The notes beneath the pieces were generated by a model. That model was given only the letters and a program-made list of their open reading frames with translations, made no database searches and had not been told where the DNA came from. Of a stretch of 64,000 bases of DNA, positions 34,510 through 46,518 are shown in pieces. The translations under genes and the position numbers were made by a program. The stretch comes from Rhizophlyctis rosea (lineage: Eukaryota; Chytridiomycota; Chytridiomycetes; Rhizophlyctidales; Rhizophlyctidaceae), in NCBI GenBank assembly GCA_027596075.1, contig JADGJC010000134.1, positions 41,532 through 105,531 on the forward strand, written 5' to 3'. Positions within the stretch are counted from its first letter, which is position 1, and each line of letters begins with the position of its first letter.

Positions 34510-36855
34510 CTGCAAGGTAAATCTCATAGATTCAACATGAAGTGGCAAGGAACAAGGAGCACTGAATTACCTCATTAAATGGAACAAAAGTACGGAAAGG
34601 CGATCCAGAACTAGGCAAATATGGAGCAACTAATAAGGTTCATTTGAGCAAAACAAATGACCCTGCCAGCGCAAAGAAGCAAATGCGCTCACGAGCCTGG
34701 ACGCTTAGCCTGGAAGTGTTCGTTTGTTTCTTTGCGTATTAGTTGCCAACAGGCCCTAGCAGGATCCCCCATCATAGTTCCTCTGAAGCATCAACAGTTA
34801 CGCAATGGAAACGTGCATAGTGTTATTTGTATCATGTCAGGCACACATCGCAGAAAAGAAAACGGTCAAACTTTTGTATGCAATGGGGTATTTCGGCCTT
34901 CACCAATTGCAGCGCCCGTCACGGTGAATCAAATGTGTGCGTTGCAGATGGGGTTTGCAAGTTACTCGCTGACGTGAGATATTTGCTCTGCCACACAAGA
35001 TGATGAGAAAATCAGCAAGGTTTTGCATATGGAATTTTCATCCCACACCAAGAGAAATAGATTCGTCAAAGGGCTTCAAATGCTGATGGTCTCATACCAC
35101 GTGACGCGCACTGCTCATTCCAAATTGCCCTTCGCGCCCCCTCAATCACTTAGGTTATAAGGCGAACCAAAAGCAGATTTGAGCGGCGGGAAGTTGCGGG
35201 AGCCTTGTGTATGGCTGTGCACACTGCTTCTGATGTATGGGCGGTAGCAACTGCAAAGGCGCAATAAAAGGGAGATCGCCGCAAAGGACTGACGGCATGT
35301 GATGTTTTGCAGGATACGGTCATCACGACCAATACTTTGTTATTGAGGCCAAGGAAGCAAGTGCTCAGGTTTGACTGCGGGTGCATAGCACGCACCCAGG
35401 GGCTAGCGCGCTATGATCTGGCACCCAGATATACGACGCAAAAAACAGAGGGATGAGTGGGTGATCATCGGAACAAGATTTCACGTGTGCATGAAGAGTA
35501 TACGTCGTTGAAGTTGGGCGTAGTTGTGGGTATTTTCTTTGGCTATGGTCCGCCTCTCAAGTCGCCGATTGGTTGATTGGATGGTATCAATGGTTGTTGG
35601 AACAAAAATGGATTATACGTATCATCAACTGACAAGCGGGATTTAGAAAACTCAAGGAGTGGCATGAGTTTGTCTAATGTGAAATTTGATAGAAGGCGGG
35701 TGGAGATTTGCGTTTGGAGATTTGCGTTTGATTTAATCCATTCGGGTGAATACAAGCGCTTTGGCGATTGGCATTCGTACTTACTCTTTCCGTCCGCGAC
35801 TCAATGGAGAAAGATTGGGATTGACGGCTTGCATGAGCCGAGCGAGCCGAAGGAATGGAGTCAGAGGATGACAGTGTGTTGAAGTTGTTCACGGTGAATG
35901 GCAAATCAATCAGACTCCAAATGATGGAGCATTGAGAGCGTTCGAACAGCAGACAACGATATCATTCTGCAGAATTTGCAGATGCTCGCATTTCCTGAAT
36001 GCGAATATGAGAAAAAAAAACAATGAATATTTCCGCGCATTTTGGACGACATCGAGGGCACATGCCATGCAGTTAGTCGACGGCAACATACTCAACATTG
36101 AGAGTTCAACGACTCGTTCGCGGGTGGGGTGGGTTCGACTCTCAGGGTCCTATCGCATATGATGTTTATGCGTGGCGCATGTCAATTGGGTGCCACACGT
36201 CAGCGGCAAATGGACTGAGACTCGCGAGAGGGCACGTCATCCTTATCACCGCACACCTCCATTTCGAAGTCATCTTCGGCCACTTTCCCACACTCCCCTT
36301 CATATAAGCGGCGAGTTGCCCCATCCTCTCACTCGTATTCTTCCTGGAACCCCTTCAATCTGGCCTCATGGCCATCGCTTACTTATAGAAGCTGTCGATA
36401 CCCACAACGGTGAACGGCCAAACCTGCTGGTTGATAAACTACCACATCTGGGCTGTTTCTGCACATATGGTGATACCACTCTCGCACCACGATGTATACT
36501 ACTCCAACAAATATATAGTATAGCCTGCGGGTATGTTGGAAATTGTTGACCTCCCGCCGCGTCTGTAATGTCTTCCGATGGTTGTCGTGGGTCGTTGCCT
36601 GTCAGTGAAGTCCTCCTAAGCACCCACCGCTCCTTTTCTTCACACCACAGCTGCAACACCTTTACCCATACACATCACCGCATTCTTATACCCTCACGGC
36701 TGCACACTCAACAATAAAACACCTCATATCCACTCACCCGCGCGCTTCGCACCTGCACATAGACAATAAACGAGGGCAAACGATAAACACATAGAACCTT
36801 CACTTTTCTAATTTGTTCTACGTTCCCACGTTCCCACGCCCGCAATCATACCAAC
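34510..36855. other. intergenic and MDM34 upstream region
   Basis: Contains the unresolved 5' part of the minus-strand gene, a 101-codon plus-strand frame (35577-35882) with no domain, and a short direct repeat GAGATTTGCGTTTG near 35703-35731. The last 300 bp are CA- and pyrimidine-rich, as expected of a fungal leader before MDM34. Confidence 0.4.
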
Positions 36856-39800
36856 ATGTCCTTCAACATCAACTGGCCAACATTTAGTCCCGAGTTCCTC
36901 GCTCAGGCAAAACAGCAGATCACAACGGCCCTGAATAAGGGCACGAAGCCTGCCAATATCGTCGGTGATATCATTGTCGAGGAGTTGTACATGGGGAAGA
37001 AGGTCTGTGTTGTGGTGCTATTTGTGGGTTTGATGATGTGGATGAGATGAAAGGATGTGGGCGAGTGGGTGTCTGCGTAGATGTAGGGGAGTGGGTTGAT
37101 GTGTCGGTCGGGGGCTGTGGAGATTTTGGGAACATGGGGTTGTAGACTGACAATGGATCTCGGAGACGCGAAGATGCGCGTCGAGGCGCATCTTGTATGT
37201 TGAAGGCCACCGGAATGTGAATCTTCGAAGGTGGCACGATGGTGGAATATCTTGCATCAAATATGGATGCGGAGATTGGCGCCGATCTTGCAGCCCTTGG
37301 ACGGTGTGCGGGAAAGGAAGGATGGGCAATTTGGCTGGGAGGGTAACCATCATTGTGAGAACAACAAATGCTAACTCAAAGTCCGCCAACTCACAGCCAC
37401 CAGACCTAGAAGTCCTCGAAATAGGCGAACTCCAACCAGACAGATTCAGAGGCATGTTCAAGCTGATCTACCAAGGTGACGCGCACATCGTCCTCCTTAC
37501 AAAAGTTCAGGTAACGCTGACATAGAAGTCCCGGATCGACCGACTATCAAATCTCACTCATTCTGATCACCCACAACCACCCGGCCAGGCAAACCCCCTC
37601 GTCCTCCCAACCACCCCCCTCCCCCTCTCCTCCTCAACCCCCCTAATCCTGGCCGCAAACTGGCCCCTCATAGTCCCCATGCGCCTCCGCATCTCCTCCA
37701 TCCGCCTCCGCGGCATTGTCGTCCTAGTAGTCGACAAACAGCGCGGCGTAACACTCGTTTTTAAAAACGACCCGCTCGAAAAAGTGGACGTGAACTCGAC
37801 GTTTGACGATGTGGGGAATATAAGACGATTTTTGCAACGGATGATAGAGGGGCAGTTGAGGAAGGTTCTGCAGGATGATTTGCCGTTGATTGTGCATGGG
37901 TTGAGTTTGTTGGTTTTGAATCCGGAGGGTGGGGGGAAGGTGGAGGGTGGGGGTGGTGTGGTGGGGGGTGGCGGTGGAGTGGGACAAGACGGAACGGGAT
38001 CACCCCCCTACGACTCAGACCACGCCACATCCCCATCCCACCATCCCCACCACCACCACCAAGACTACCGCCCGCACAACGACAAATGGGCCGGCAACCA
38101 CCCTTCCCTCTCCGACTCGGCCGAAGACGACTTCACAGCGTTGAACGGGTACATCCTCTACCGCGGGTTGGGGTCTCTCGCCGGTGGAGGCAACTACGAG
38201 ACGGGATTGAAGAGTTTAGAGAGTGCGTGGAGGGGGGAGGGGGATGCGGGTGCTGTTGGACGGGCGTTGGTGGGGTTGAGAGCTGGGCTTGGGTGGCGGA
38301 GTGGGGGTATTCGTGAAAGTATACGGGTGGCGATGGAGATTGGTGGGGGTGGATGGGCAAATGGGTGGGTGGATGGACGGGGGGAGTATGGGCACTTTTT
38401 GAAGGATCCGTATCGGACGCCTAGCGAGAGGGAGGGGAGTGGGAGTCCGGAGCCTGGGAGTGTGAGGGGGGAGGGAAGGGGGAAAAAGGATGTACCCGGA
38501 AGGATTGAAATGCCACTGGTTGTTCACGCCCACGGACCGGAACGATTCGACCCATCGCGTATCGGTACACGTGACGATCCACATGTTACTTCTCCTCATC
38601 GACATCCTCACACCACATCCAACACCACCACACCACACAACCCCTACTTCCCTTCCTCACCACCGCACCTCCCACAATCCACGTCTGTTGATTCGTTAGA
38701 ACATGATTTTCTCTCTGATCATGGTGGGGAGGATGACATCGTGACGACGGAGGAAGTAATAACGAAATCCGTTACGGTCCATCCGGGTGATAACGCCGTT
38801 GCGGCACGGTTGAGTGGACTTTTGACGAGTGGGATGACGATGAGTGTTGGTGTTGGGGGACGGGGTGGGGTTGTTAGTCGGGGGATGGTTGGAAGGGGTG
38901 GTGGTTCTGCTCCTCCCGCTTCGGCTGAAGTCGAGACCTGGGGAGGGGGAATGATGAGTCCCACGTCGCCGGGAAGTATTTACGCTGCTGGAGGAGGAGG
39001 AGGAGCGGGGTCGACGTATAGCGGTGTAAGCGCTTATTCGTACGCCGGATCGAGTTATAGTTCCACCAGCCAAAAAGTCGGTAAGGTGAGAAGAATTGAA
39101 CTACCGGCTGGGAGTGTACCTGCCGGGTTGCTTAGTCCGCGGACCCCGAGTGTAGGACCTGTACCGATTAGTAGAGGGGGAGCGAGGAGTGAGGGTGGAC
39201 GGAGTGGGAGTCAGAGTGTGTTTAGTGGGCGGAGTGCGAGGAGTGCGAGGAGTGATGGGTGGGGTGGGAGGAGTGAGGGGGGGCGGAGTGATGGGGGACG
39301 GAGTACGGGTGCTAGGAGTGAGGGGAGTGAGGGCGGACGGGGACGGAGGGGTGGGGAGAGGAGGAGGAGGGGGAGTGGGAGTTTGGGGCCGCCGCCTGGG
39401 GATGTGGTGTTGCCTCCTCCTGTGGCTGGAGGGAGGGCGGGGAGTTCGAGTGCGGGGAGTGTAAGTGAGAGGAGTGGTGGTGGGGGTGGGGGGAGGAGTG
39501 ATATGAGACGAGCGATGAGTGGTGGGGCGTTATATTCCTTAGCGGATCCTTCGGCAGCGTCACCATCTATCGGTATTCCTATATCTTCCCACCCACATCC
39601 GTCTTCATCCTCCGCTCCCTCCCTCCCCGCACAACCCTCTCACTCATCCTCAACGTCGACGATAACAACGACCACGACGCGTATCACTACGACTAAACTC
39701 GCCAATGGCTCAACTGTCGTAACGAGAGACGAAGATGTCGTTACTTCACCTAGTCTTGAGCATTCTTCGCCACCCACTATTAGTAGCCCGACGACGCCAA

Positions 39801-39943
39801 CGGGGGAGTGGGAAGGGGGGAAGAGGGTAAAGAATTTGGGAGCGATGGCAGCGTTGAGGGCTAAGAGGAGGATTGAGGAGAGTGCTAATGGTGGAGGGGC
39901 AGGGGGTGGGGGGTTGGCAGGTGGTGTGGGGGGTGGGGTTTGA
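36856..39943 (+). CDS. MDM34: ERMES subunit Mdm34
   Basis: Exons 36856-37002, 37397-37510 and 37589-39943 join in frame to 871 residues. The N-terminal 190 residues are an SMP lipid-binding domain of the Mdm34 type: [61 protein letters not shown] and [10 protein letters not shown]. In ERMES, Mdm34 sits on the mitochondrial outer membrane and with Mdm12 and Mmm1 carries lipid between ER and mitochondria. The remaining 680 residues are low complexity: Gly-rich, His-rich, [15 protein letters not shown] Ser/Arg/Gly repeats, and a basic end ([14 protein letters not shown]). This tail makes it clearly longer than characterised Mdm34 proteins (about 460-600). The first intron (394 nt) is long for this locus. 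The start is the family's conserved Met. Confidence 0.92.
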
Positions 39944-40795
39944 TGGTTGGAGTTGAAGATGATGATGATGGAAGGAGAAGGTTTTGATTTGTCATGAGTC
40001 ATAGGGATCAATAGATGATGGCTCCACTCATGGCTTTTGACGAATGCTCGTTCGACTTATGAAACAGTAATCAAGCTTTCAACATGATGCCGCGGAACAG
40101 ATGATGTGGGGGATTTATTCATGGTTCATAGCATTATGCTTGAGTCTTATTCCTTTTCAAAAGTTCTAAAACACTCGACAGCCAACTTTTGCTTTACCCT
40201 AATCAGCCTCCCCGTAAAGAATCCCCGAGAAGCCTTGCCATCTCCTTGTCCCGCGTCCGCCAATCCCTAGTCTCCGCAATGATACGCCCGCCTCACTTGC
40301 CTTGTGACATGATCAGAGCGTAAGGCGCCGCCCACCACAACATGCGGGTGAGGAAATCGTAGAGGTTTGCGTCGCGGAAGCGGTGCGCGAGACCGGCGAA
40401 GTTTGAACTTGCGGGAAGTCGGTGAAGCTTTGAGCAAGCTGCAAGCACGCGCCCGCACCTCGCCCTAGCTGTCGTAGCTCAGCGAAATTCCTTGACACTT
40501 AATTGGTGCCCTAGCTGTCGTAGCTGTCGCAACCCCCAAGCTGAGTCAGCATGCTTGGGGATGGTCTGGGGATTTCGACTGTGGTTGCTCGAATTTCTAT
40601 TTCTACACTTTTCTACACTTTCTACTACTTTATTACTCACTTTCTTGACTCCACACAACTTGAGATCTGCAGATAAAGATTGAAGATTGATCCTTGTGAT
40701 TTATTTTTCCATAAACGGTATCACCATCCGCCAGTTAGTCTTCTCGCCTTTCGTCCGCGTTTTTCCGCCTCATGGCTTATTGCACTTAGCGCAAC
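39944..40795. other. intergenic with short direct repeat
   Basis: The sequence GCCCTAGCTGTCGTAGCT occurs twice within 60 bp (about 40461 and 40507). No gene is seen. Confidence 0.4.
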
Positions 40796-41264
40796 ATGGA
40801 AACAGCTATCTCATCACAAGCTCCTGATGGGTCGTCGTCACATTTACGTCCGGTCCATGAAAAGAAGTTTGAAAGAGACAACCAAGTCAAAGTTTCTTAT
40901 GACCTTTACTTTGTCAGAACAAATGATGTTCTTACTCCGTTTCAGGAACAGCCAAAGGGGCTGCCATTCTCCGACCGTCCAAGATTCGTTCCATTCACAG
41001 CCGATGTCAGCGTCTACATCAACCGGGTGTTCAAACTATATCTGGGATACACCGATGAGGAAATTGCGGCCCTCATCGAACTCGTGCGAAAGCATGATAT
41101 CCACACTACCTATGATTTGCATTTATCTGGTCGGGATGAATCGAGTGACGAATGACATGGGTTTTGTTGGGTGGGTCACTGAAGCGTATGCGGCAAAGAA
41201 TGGAAGTGCGGGACCGGCGTCGGTTTTGTGGTATTATGTTTTGGAGGAGGTAAGGTGTTTGTGA
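40796..41264 (+). pseudogene. decayed unknown gene, tandem copy C1
   Basis: The frame from the Met at 40796 runs 119 codons, then an extra G in CGGGATG shifts it; reading on in the next frame restores similarity to copy C2. Matching blocks are FVPFTADVSVYINRVFKLY against WIPFSADVCVYITRVFKLY, EIAALIELV against EMAALIDLV, TTYDLHLS against TTIDLLFS, and MNRVTNDM against MNRLTDNM. The frame ends at 41264 or in an intron starting GTAAGG. No known domain is seen. Soluble, mixed composition. Confidence 0.6.
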
Positions 41265-42256
41265 TGGGAAGGTGGTGGAGGTGTGGGTTGCAATCTGGGC
41301 TTTGGGCTGAACATTCCGAAGGGCGGGCTTGTGCCATGGGAGAATGAATTCGTGGGCCAATACAGGCTCATTCGTCTCTTATTTATCACAGCGGCATATC
41401 ACAATCGATGTCAAATGCCGTTTTGTTCAATTTCGTCATTTAATTTGGGAGTCCCGTCCATTTCGGGAATGGCCTTACCCTCAGTTGCAACGTGCTAGCA
41501 ATACATATCGGACTAAAACGAGACATGTCGGAATGGTGAACGAAAAACCAAGAGGGGAAGAGCACCAGTTGATATCAACGTGAAGGAGAGGTAATAAAGT
41601 TTTGGTATTTCATCTTTGTGAGTGATGGTTAACGTGATGGTCCTCGTACACAAAGTTACACAAGGAATGACCATCGACAACCCCTTTTGAATTCTACGTT
41701 CCAGCAGCTCGGAGAACAATGCGCCTATGACTCCTGAGAACTCTCTCCCGGACTGGAGCCAAATGGATTTCCGTCTTGTGGGAGTCCGACGATGCCCAAC
41801 AGAGGCGGCGGGGGGGGGGGGGGGGGGGNNNNNNNNNNCCGATTTGGAATGTGTAAATAGATATTGATATGGATGGGTGGTGAAAGTCTTAGCATAAAGG
41901 ATGTCTATGCCATAGTAGTTCTAGTGTCATTATGTGGGTTTTTGAGTGGCATGTAGCATATATAGCTATTCATCCGTCCAGGGCGAAGCTATATGTGCCA
42001 CTCATAGTAGTGCGAATTTCCCGGAAAACTGAAAGCCAAACAAATGGCTGCAAATCCCAGTTTTGGGCACGATCTGCAACCACCCCAACCACTTGGATTT
42101 GATCGGGCGCAGTCTCAGACTTGCAATTCCATATCACATGATCGGAGAGGAATTGCTCAATAATGCCCGGCATTACGCGTGGGCACATGCATTTCGAGTT
42201 TTTCGTCATTCATTCCCTCGGCCCGCTATATTGTAACATTACTCGTTTCACTTTAG
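41265..42256. other. intergenic with assembly gap
   Basis: Contains a run of 19 G (41810-41828) that runs directly into ten N (41829-41838). The gap lies between the two tandem copies C1 and C2 and may hide more sequence. Confidence 0.6.
41829..41838. other. assembly gap of ten N after a G-run
   Basis: Ten N follow 19 G. The true length is unknown; sequencing probably failed in the homopolymer. Confidence 0.95.
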
Positions 42257-42795
42257 ATGTCGGAACGTCGGAAGTCTTCGAAAAATGGAAGGGCTTTCCG
42301 AAATGGGCGTGACAGACAAAGCAACAGAAGCTCTGTCAGTTCAGGAAAAGGCATCACAAGAGGTGAGGATTCCTTTATAACTTCTGCTGCACAACTACTC
42401 CCGAAGTGCCAACGCCGCCCCCCCCCGCCCCCCCACACAACACACCAGGCCCCTTTTATTAATTTCCCAAAAACAGGTGGAGGTGGACAGATTGAAGTTG
42501 ATTGACGTTTTGGCAATTGCCTCAATGGATCCCGTTCTCAGCCGACGTCTGTGTCTACATCACGCGAGTGTTCAAACTATACCAAGGACACACAACTGGA
42601 GAGATGGCTGCTCTCATCGACCTGGTATGAAGCCATGGCAACGAAACCACCATTGACCTCCTCTTCTCTGTTCGAATGAACCGATTGACCGATAACATGA
42701 GCACCGTTGCGTGGGTTGAGGAATATTACGCGCTGGAAGGGAGGGTGTGTGGTACTGCGCGGTTGTTGTGGATTCATATTGTGGAGGTGGGCTAG
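42257..42795 (+). pseudogene. decayed unknown gene, tandem copy C2
   Basis: Homologous to C1, 1.54 kb further on, same strand. An upstream exon (LSEMGVTDKATEALSVQEKA) joins through a GTGAGG to AACAG intron to a Leu/Val-rich segment, then the frame changes to enter the conserved block WIPFSADV. In EMAALIDLV the next codon, CGA in C1, is TGA here, a C-to-T change at CpG, so the frame stops in the middle of the conserved domain and then continues open to 42795. Function unknown. Confidence 0.55.
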
Positions 42796-43865
42796 CTTGG
42801 TTGGATTCGTTGGGTTGGGCGTGTATGATTATTAGTGAGTGGGGTGAGGGTTTGGAAAGGGCAAGGATGAGCCCACCTACTATTATTGCACAATGGTCAG
42901 TCTTCAAGTGGGCGTTCGGGTAAAAGTTGCAGAGACGGAGGGATGGGACACAGGGATTATGGGCTGGCTGTATGTTTTGGTGAATGGGTTGAGGGGCGAC
43001 TTCGTTCGGGGGTGCATTGGTTGGATGTTGGAACGGGGGCATTGAAACACAGTAGCGGCACCAGCGGCTCGTCCCGCCTTTGGTTTTTTCAAACTAACCT
43101 ATTACTTTTATCTTTTCCTCGCCATCATAACCTAGCGGCATTAAACAAATCAAACAATTGACTTCGAGTGTCGATTTTCTGCGCTGTGGCAGTTTCGGAG
43201 GGACGAAAATCCGTGCTCGGAAATCATTGCCAAATTGAAACAACTGGTCATGACGAGTAGTCCCTCTGATGAACAGAAGCTCAAGCAAGGGTGATGGCAT
43301 GTAGAATGTCATAGACTTTCTTTCCCGGACCGGCGAATGTAGTGATGAACACTGGCATCGGAATGGGAGTAAGGAACGAAGGACGGAACCGTCTGATACG
43401 AAATGGTTGGCAATGTTGAATGCTGAAAGCTGAGCTTGCAGTCTGAAGAAGTTTACACGTGTCAGTCTGCTTCATATAGCTACGAAATGTATGGCACATA
43501 AGAGTCATGAGCCGGCACCTAACCACACTGAAACAAAGCACCGTATCACATTCGCAACAATCTGGTGGAATGTCCAACTTTCAATTGAGCTCAGATGCCG
43601 GTCTGGTTGCCAGTCTGGTTGTTTGTTTACAATCGGTAATGATATTTATTCGCGCCATACAAACTCCGATCAGGCTTTCCTTTCCCTCCCCGGCGCTCCT
43701 TGGTGTAAACATTATCATTTTTCATTAAAGTTTGGGGCTCCGTTTGATGGGGTTCGCCAGTGGCTATAAATACAGATGGGGTGTGACCAAGTCGAAGTAT
43801 GCAGGAAGTCTCTCCACCGACCCATCCACACCAGTTCAGACACGGCCAAGATCTTTTAGGGAAAT
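42796..43865. other. intergenic with possible broken minus-strand gene
   Basis: Two adjoining minus-strand frames (43281-43577 ending ...KKVYDILHAITLA, and 43094-43312 starting near it with ELLFIRGTTRHDQLFQFGND) look like one protein split by a frame change near 43285. No domain is recognised and I leave it as possible debris. Confidence 0.3.
43765..43772 (+). promoter_or_regulatory. TATA box of 43866-44646
   Basis: TATAAATA, 100 bp before the ATG of the secreted protein. Confidence 0.5.
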
Positions 43866-44646
43866 ATGCCTCTCCGAACGGCTCTATGCGCTCTACTCCT
43901 TGCGCTCTGCATTACTCACATTGGTGCAGCACCATGTACATCCAGTGAAGGGCCACCGCCCAAGTTCCGAACCAAACTCCCAACGAGAAGTTCGTATTCG
44001 TTGGACATCGCCTTGATCATCAATTGTCTACTGACCCCATTGATTTGAATTCACATCTAGCTGGTAAACTATGCGTCTCCTCCTCACATGACTTCGATCC
44101 CGATTTCAAATTCGTTGAACTCTACAAATGTGATCGGACCGACATCGATTTGTGGATTTTTGAGAAGGTGGAAAACGACAACAAGTGGTATATCAAAGAC
44201 GCTAGGGACGGAACGTGTTTGTATGTGGAGAGTGATGGAGATCCGATTGGAAGTACTGCACCCGTTGCTCAGGGTTAGTATTTGCTATTCGCCACTCTCC
44301 CAAATCCTATTGATGGGGCGTCATCAATATACTTGCTCACACCGCTGTCACCAGCCGGCTGCAATGATTTGACATCCGACCTTAACCGATGGCAGATCCA
44401 GCTGGACGAAAAGAAAGACCTGTGGACCATTCGCCATCGATCGTCTGGATTGTACATGTCACAACGGAGGAATCCTGACAAGTCTTGGTCCGTTATTGTC
44501 AAGGATAGCAAATCATTTTGGAAACTGGTGAGTTGCTTCTCATGAACTCTACGCGTGCGGCACATCTGCTGGGGGACAGGTAATAAGTGTAATAAGCATT
44601 GCAATTCTTTAACTGCTCACTCCAGGATCCGAAACGCGTCAAATAA
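43866..44646 (+). CDS. secreted beta-trefoil (ricin B-lectin-like) protein
   Basis: A signal peptide (MPLRTALCALLLALCITHIGAA) opens the protein. Exons 44061-44273, 44355-44527 and 44626-44646 are clear; exon 1 ends either at 43935 (donor GTACAT, 158 residues in all) or at 43989 (donor GTTCGT, 176 residues); both keep frame and I prefer the first. The mature part shows two beta-trefoil-like repeats: KLCVSS...VELYKCD...DLWIFEK and TCLYVES...C...NRWQIQ, then LYMSQRR. This is the Leu-Cys-Val/Cys/Trp pattern of ricin B-type carbohydrate-binding domains. No catalytic domain is attached, so a secreted lectin-like protein is the reading. Single domain, extracellular. The next gene downstream is also a small secreted protein. 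Confidence 0.75.
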
Positions 44647-45572
44647 ATCAGTGGTCTTGTGAGATGACCAATTGATATGAGTTTACATGGAGTTACACCG
44701 GGTCGTCCTACTTTGTCATTTCTTATGTATCTATTCTATCAAATTACAATCGCTTACTGTGTGGAAAGAGACTTAAACATGTAATTCCGGGGATGAAATT
44801 CAGGCACATGATTGCAAATCAAACCCAGCAAGTCATGATTGCGAGGATGTTGGCCTCATCCTCCACGATTGGTGAGAAGTGTCAAAGGGTGCGGGAGTGA
44901 GCAGTGGGGATTGGGGTATGATGACAGAGCGAAAGAGTGGTTTCACCCCATGGCAAGCTACCTACTTTCATGGAGGAGCCGATAGTTTCTGCATGACTTC
45001 AACCATTGGTTTTCCCACAGATGCTATTGGAGGCTTTCCAAAACGTTTCCTGAGTGTGAGATGGTTGGTGACCTCGTGTCCGGTGCTGGCAATGCGATGG
45101 CGTGGCTGAGTACTTAGTAGCTTCCTCCCAATGGTCACAGCACCCTGATTTTGTTACACCTGTGACACTTCTGCAAGCAACCCGCTTCGACTCGCTGAAG
45201 GGCTGAGCACATAAATGAACAAGCCATGCTCATTCCAGATCTCCCAAGGGCAATGTCCCGGAAAGCTAATACTACCAACAAGGCCGATATGATGGAAAAG
45301 TGGATTGCGACCACTTTTGCGCGTACGGCCTTGGGCCCTTGACACCCCGGGTGGCGACGAACTCACCTCCCCCATATCGTTCAAATTGGTCATCTCTATC
45401 CAAAAAGTTTAAACCCCCGGGAACAGCCCACCACCTCAACTGCCGTCATCAAAAAAACTGCCACATGCCACCGACCAATACGTGAAGTAAAAGATGTTAT
45501 AAAAAACGCGTGACAAGTGACCCCTCTCCCAACACTGTACTCCCTTCCATCCCAAAGAACCCTCATACAACG
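44647..45572. other. intergenic
   Basis: No supportable gene. The last 75 bp carry the TATA box of the next gene. Confidence 0.5.
45498..45506 (+). promoter_or_regulatory. TATA box of 45573-46518
   Basis: TATAAAAAA, 75 bp upstream of the ATG. Confidence 0.5.
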
Positions 45573-46518
45573 ATGCATCTTTCGCTCAAATCCGCCCTCG
45601 TGGCAGTCATCACGCTGATCCAAACAGCATCCGCATCCTGGCCGGAATGTCCCGCGACGCCGGGGGGTGCATATGTGAAGCAGTACTTACTCCAGATCAG
45701 CTCGTCGGGACTGCGGTATGGTCGGCAATAGTGGCAATCATCAGTTATCCACCTTGATCTTTAACCATCTGTATCCACCTTTCTTTTCATATCCAGACTT
45801 GCCTGAATGGCAAGATCATATCCTCAGAGGCGATATATTCCATTGGTACCGCCTTGCCGGCCAATGTGTCCACCTGTCTTCTGAATCCGTTGTGCGACAT
45901 CAATAGTCTGGGTGTTCTCAATTGTGAGTTTACAGAACCCACGTGATCGTTACATGCTATTTGCCTGCATTTTCCCTTCCTACTCACTCCAGTCCTCCCT
46001 CCCTCTTACATCTCATGGAATACACACACACCCCATCAGTCACAACTATCGCCGTGCCCCCGAGCAGCCCCGACTACATCCGCCGCATAGATGACCTGGC
46101 CCGCGGCATTACCGCCAATGCAACCCTAGAATGCACCTCCCTTGTCGTGGACAACTCCCCGAACCCCAATGTCCTCAAGCAAGAAGGCTACACCATCTCT
46201 GCGAAGCAGTATACCGGCCAAGCGACGCTGGTCTCCACTGTTTTGGCATTGGTGGGTCAGGGCCCACTGGGTGATGCGGTGAAGATAGTGTGTTATGTGC
46301 CTGTCTCGCCGGCTTTGGCGGCTTGTCAGGAGTTAAATTCCACCACGGCGACTGTTATTCCTACTTCTCGTGGGTATTCTTGTGTCCTTTTGTTTTTTGG
46401 CGGGAGTTGCGTGTTTCCGGGTGTGTCTGAGCGGGCTGGGTTTTGACTGATGAGGCATTTTTTTTGTTTTCTTCTTGGGGCAGGTCAAGAGACGTGCATC
46501 ATCTACAAGCTGGCGTAA
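45573..46518 (+). CDS. small secreted Cys-containing protein, unknown
   Basis: Exons 45573-45674, 45797-45923, 46040-46369 and 46484-46518 join in frame to 197 residues. Residues 1-22 are a signal peptide (LVAVITLIQTASA). The mature protein has eight Cys, N-glycosylation sites (NVST, NATL, NSTT) and no membrane span. Parts such as YTCLNGKI and PSSPDYIRRIDDLARGITANATLECTSLVVDN suggest a compact extracellular fold, and the way Cys, Tyr-Thr and NPLC are placed recalls LysM-type proteins, but I cannot assign it. The first donor (GTGAAG) was chosen because it keeps frame; the better-looking GTATGG 41 bases later does not. Confidence 0.65.

Noticed and set aside
36120..36150. A tRNA B-box-like GGTTCGACTCT
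   Set aside because: No A box at the right distance and no cloverleaf stems.
37761..40011. Long minus-strand Pro/His-rich frames over MDM34
   Set aside because: They are shadows of the Gly-rich coding strand of MDM34 and have no independent support.
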